In this document: in pieces, positions 31,352-32,942 of the stretch | How the letters are laid out: each line of letters opens with the position of its first letter | Position numbering within the stretch: the stretch's first letter is position 1 | From: Pseudomonadota bacterium | GTDB taxonomy: Bacteria; Pseudomonadota; Gammaproteobacteria; Burkholderiales; SG8-39 | DNA: 32,942 nt | Reading direction: 5' to 3' | Assembly (NCBI GenBank): GCA_021813275.1 | Contig: JAKALD010000007.1 | Coordinates: 1-32,942 of the forward strand | Translations under genes and position numbers: made by a program | The notes under the pieces: generated by a model | The model's input: the letters and a program-made list of their open reading frames with translations, nothing else | Told to the model about the DNA's origin: nothing | Databases searched by the model: none

Positions 31352-31840
31352 CTACCCCCTGCGCAGGTGGAACTCCCACTCGCCCGCGCCGATCTCGCGC
31401 GCCTCGGCGAGCACGACGCCGGTCGCCGCGGTCCAGGTGCGCACCTCGTCGCGCGCCGCGGGACAGTTGGTGAGCAGGCGCAGGACTTCGCGCGGCTTCA
31501 TGCCCTCGAGCACGCGGCGCGCCTCGAGGATCGGGCCCGGGCACACCGCGCCGCGCATGTCGAGGGTCACCTGGGCGCGCAAGGCCGGCCCCTTGCCCTT
31601 GCGGATGTAGAAGACGTTGCGGTTCGCGGCCTGATGCTCGACCTGGACGATTTCGTTGCCGGTGTGGCGCGCCCAGATGAACAGGTCGTCGCGCGTTCCC
31701 GGACAGTCCGAGACAAGGGCGAGGATCTGTCCCGGCTTGAGGTCGTCGACGACCTGCTTGGCGCCGAGCAGCGGCTCGGGGCAGATGAGGCCGGTGAGAT
31801 CGAGCCTCGCATCTGCGGCGGGCGTCGCTTTCTGGCTCAT
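31352..31840 (-). CDS. Tandem TusA-domain sulfur carrier (two TusA units fused)
   Basis: The product is 162 aa, twice the size of TusA. Domain 1 (about 12-70) has LDLTGLICPEPLLGAKQVV with catalytic-type C20 in CPEP; domain 2 (about 92-150) has LDMRGAVCPGPILEARRVL with C100 in CPGP. Each domain has a second Cys at the same place (C46 in SDCPGTRDDL, C126 in TNCPAARDEV). TusA proteins carry persulfide sulfur in the cytoplasm, and in sulfur oxidisers TusA passes it to DsrEFH and DsrC. The fused form next to dsrA suggests intramolecular or two-sulfur transfer. The ATG overlaps the preceding stop (ATGA). Start 31840 is chosen because the longer frame upstream lacks conserved sequence. Confidence 0.93.
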   Translation of the reverse strand: MSQKATPAADARLDLTGLICPEPLLGAKQVVDDLKPGQILALVSDCPGTRDDLFIWARHTGNEIVQVEHQAANRNVFYIRKGKGPALRAQVTLDMRGAVCPGPILEARRVLEGMKPREVLRLLTNCPAARDEVRTWTAATGVVLAEAREIGAGEWEFHLRRG

Positions 31841-32079
31841 GGCGCTTCTCCTTCGCCCGGCGAGCGCTCGCAACCGGACGCGGTTGACCAGGCGAGCATC
31901 GCCTCGCCCCAGGCGCGCGCGCTCTGCACATCGATGTCGAACACGGTGAAGCGCTTGCCCTCGCGGATGCGCACGCGCAGCAGCCGCATGCCGCCCGCAC
32001 CGAAGTCGATCTCGTGCAGCTCGATGCTCTGGCCGCCCAGCGGAACGGTGAGCTTCGCGAGGGGGTTGAGGGGGGTCAT
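31837..32079 (-). CDS. Small 80-aa protein, first gene of the tandem-TusA operon
   Basis: The product is 80 aa from ATG 32079 with AGGAG 7 bases upstream: MTPLNPLAKLTVPLGGQSIE, then LHEIDFGAGGMRLLRVRIRE, GKRFTVFDIDVQSARAWGEA. It is mostly beta strand then helix by eye, with one Cys near the C-terminus and no signal. Its stop overlaps the tandem TusA start. It is divergent from dsrA across 257 bases. I do not recognise the family; it probably acts in the cytoplasm with the sulfur carrier. Confidence 0.78.
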   Translation of the reverse strand: MTPLNPLAKLTVPLGGQSIELHEIDFGAGGMRLLRVRIREGKRFTVFDIDVQSARAWGEAMLAWSTASGCERSPGEGEAP

Positions 32080-32143
32080 TGGCAACGCTCCTGCGGGCCA
32101 GCTTGCCAATGTGGCACCGATCGGCCGGCCAGGACACTTCCCC

Positions 32144-32178
32144 GGTAGGCGGATCGCGACCTACCCGTTCGGCTAGGT
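32144..32178. promoter_or_regulatory. Three-armed inverted repeat between the tandem-TusA operon and dsrA
   Basis: GGTAGG (32144-32149), CCTACC (32160-32165) and TAGGT (32174-32178) overlap so that the middle arm can pair with either side: GGTAGG-N10-CCTACC, or ACCTA-N10-TAGGT. It lies in the divergent 32080-32336 region, about 65 bases before the minus-strand ATG and about 160 before dsrA. It may be a shared operator or an RNA switch. A TGCCA-ATG-TGGCA palindrome is also present at 32105-32117. Confidence 0.4.
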
Positions 32179-32336
32179 ATGCCACTCCCCGCCTGGGCGG
32201 GCCGCGGCTCCCGCACTGGCTGATGTGCGCGCCGAGGTCGAGCGCATACGATCACGCGGATCTGTCGGTGTTTTGACGGGGCGCGGGCCGCAAGAAAGCC
32301 CGCCACCGGGCGCGGATCTCCGAAGGAGGGTCGAGC

Positions 32337-32942
32337 ATGAGCAAGAAACAGCACGAGACGCCGCTTCTCGACGAGCTCGAGAAGGGCCCCTGGCCGAGCT
32401 TCGTGACCGGCCTCAAGCGCCTCGCGCAGGACAACGACATGGCGGCCGACCTGCTCGGCCAGCTCGAGACCTCGTACCGCACGAAGAAGGGCTACTGGAA
32501 GGGCGGCACGGTGGGCGTATTCGGCTACGGCGCGGGGGTAATCCCGCGCTTCACCGAGCTGAAGGACGCCGAGGGCAAGCCCGTCTATCCCGCCGCCGCC
32601 GAGTTCCACACGCTGCGCGTGCAGCCCCCGGCGGGCATGCACTACTCGACTGCGCTGCTGCGCAAGCTGTGCGACATCTGGGTGAAGCACGGCTCGGGCC
32701 TGATCGCCTTCCACGGCCAGAGCGGCGACATCATGTTCCAGGGCGCCACCACCGAGAACGTGCAGGCGGCCTTCGACGAGCTGAACGAGGCCGGCTTCGA
32801 CCTCGGCGGCGCGGGCGCGGCGATGCGCACCTCGATGAGCTGCGTCGGCGCGGCGCGCTGCGAGATGAGCTGCTACGACGAGCAGCGCGCGCTCAGGACG
32901 GTGATCAACTCCAACCTCGACGACATGCACCGGCCGTCGCTG
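32337..32942 (+). CDS. dsrA: Dissimilatory sulfite reductase alpha subunit DsrA (5' part)
   Basis: The first 202 residues are seen; the window ends inside the gene (the family is about 420 aa). ATG 32337 has GAAGGAGGG upstream. Landmarks are TPLLDELEKGPWPSFVTGLK, the FGYGAGVIPRF segment, GLIAFHGQSGDIMFQG and CVGAARCEMSC, whose Cx5C supplies ligands of the sirohaem-coupled [4Fe-4S] cluster. With DsrB it forms the cytoplasmic sirohaem enzyme. Together with sox and sat this is most likely the oxidative (reverse) type that turns sulfane sulfur from DsrC into sulfite; direction cannot be proven from this fragment. It is divergent from the tandem-TusA operon and probably the first gene of a dsr operon continuing beyond the window. 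Confidence 0.95.
   Translation, partial: MSKKQHETPLLDELEKGPWPSFVTGLKRLAQDNDMAADLLGQLETSYRTKKGYWKGGTVGVFGYGAGVIPRFTELKDAEGKPVYPAAAEFHTLRVQPPAGMHYSTALLRKLCDIWVKHGSGLIAFHGQSGDIMFQGATTENVQAAFDELNEAGFDLGGAGAAMRTSMSCVGAARCEMSCYDEQRALRTVINSNLDDMHRPSL

Noticed and set aside
1-32942. CRISPR array, tRNA, rRNA, insertion sequences or phage genes
   Set aside because: No regularly spaced repeats, cloverleaf-like segments, transposase motifs or terminal inverted repeats with target duplications were seen on reading.

Overview
The window (about 70% G+C by eye, dense bacterial gene packing, Shine-Dalgarno sites, a betaproteobacterial-type PilA) looks like the chromosome of a chemolithotrophic sulfur-oxidising betaproteobacterium. 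Three parts of one sulfur pathway lie within 24 kb: a sox operon, ATP sulfurylase (sat), and the start of dsrA, presumably of the oxidative (reverse) type. No soxCD is seen. This fits the branched thiosulfate pathway, in which SoxYZ-bound sulfane sulfur is stored and then oxidised through reverse Dsr, with Sat making ATP from APS. Exact taxonomy cannot be read from the sequence alone.

Layout. 1-107: 5' end of an unknown gene (minus). 350-8852: four large TPR-glycosyltransferase genes on the plus strand, two GT9/GT-B-like and two GT41-like (one SPINDLY/OGT-like, one HMW1C-like). A minus-strand major pilin gene, pilA, lies between the pairs, with a good sigma-54 promoter and its own terminator. 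8879-13162: soxYZXAKB (minus). 13411-15396: moaC (minus) divergent from a BepA-like periplasmic M48 protease with TPRs (plus). 15418-16398: ChrB-like protein (minus). 16674-17891: sat (plus) with a strong terminator. 17828-20439 (minus): a tyrosine-rich lipoprotein, a polytopic membrane protein and an SBP56/methanethiol-oxidase-like protein.

20771-21913: a StrF-like glycosyltransferase that seems to have lost its ATG start. 22171-26265 (plus): a YkgJ-type cysteine-cluster gene with a disrupted 3' end, then cbbQ (MoxR AAA+), cbbO (VWA) and two small genes, tightly overlapped. 26302-28439 (minus): an OmpR/EnvZ-type two-component system, possibly with a leaderless regulator mRNA. 28663-29159 (plus): two small exported proteins. 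29271-29894: a CMD-Rieske fusion (plus), meeting tail to tail a four-gene minus-strand operon (80-aa protein, tandem TusA, 189-aa protein, TauD-like dioxygenase) that diverges from dsrA at 32337.

How they fit together: SoxXAK and SoxB load and hydrolyse thiosulfate on SoxYZ. The stored sulfur would be mobilised by TusA/Dsr proteins, with the tandem TusA a candidate carrier for DsrAB, and APS is converted by Sat. The strongest candidates for undescribed biology are the dsrA-divergent tandem-TusA operon with the Rieske fusion, the four-glycosyltransferase cluster around a sigma-54-driven pilin, and a palindrome shared upstream of soxY and sat. No tRNA, rRNA, CRISPR array, insertion sequence or phage gene was recognised.
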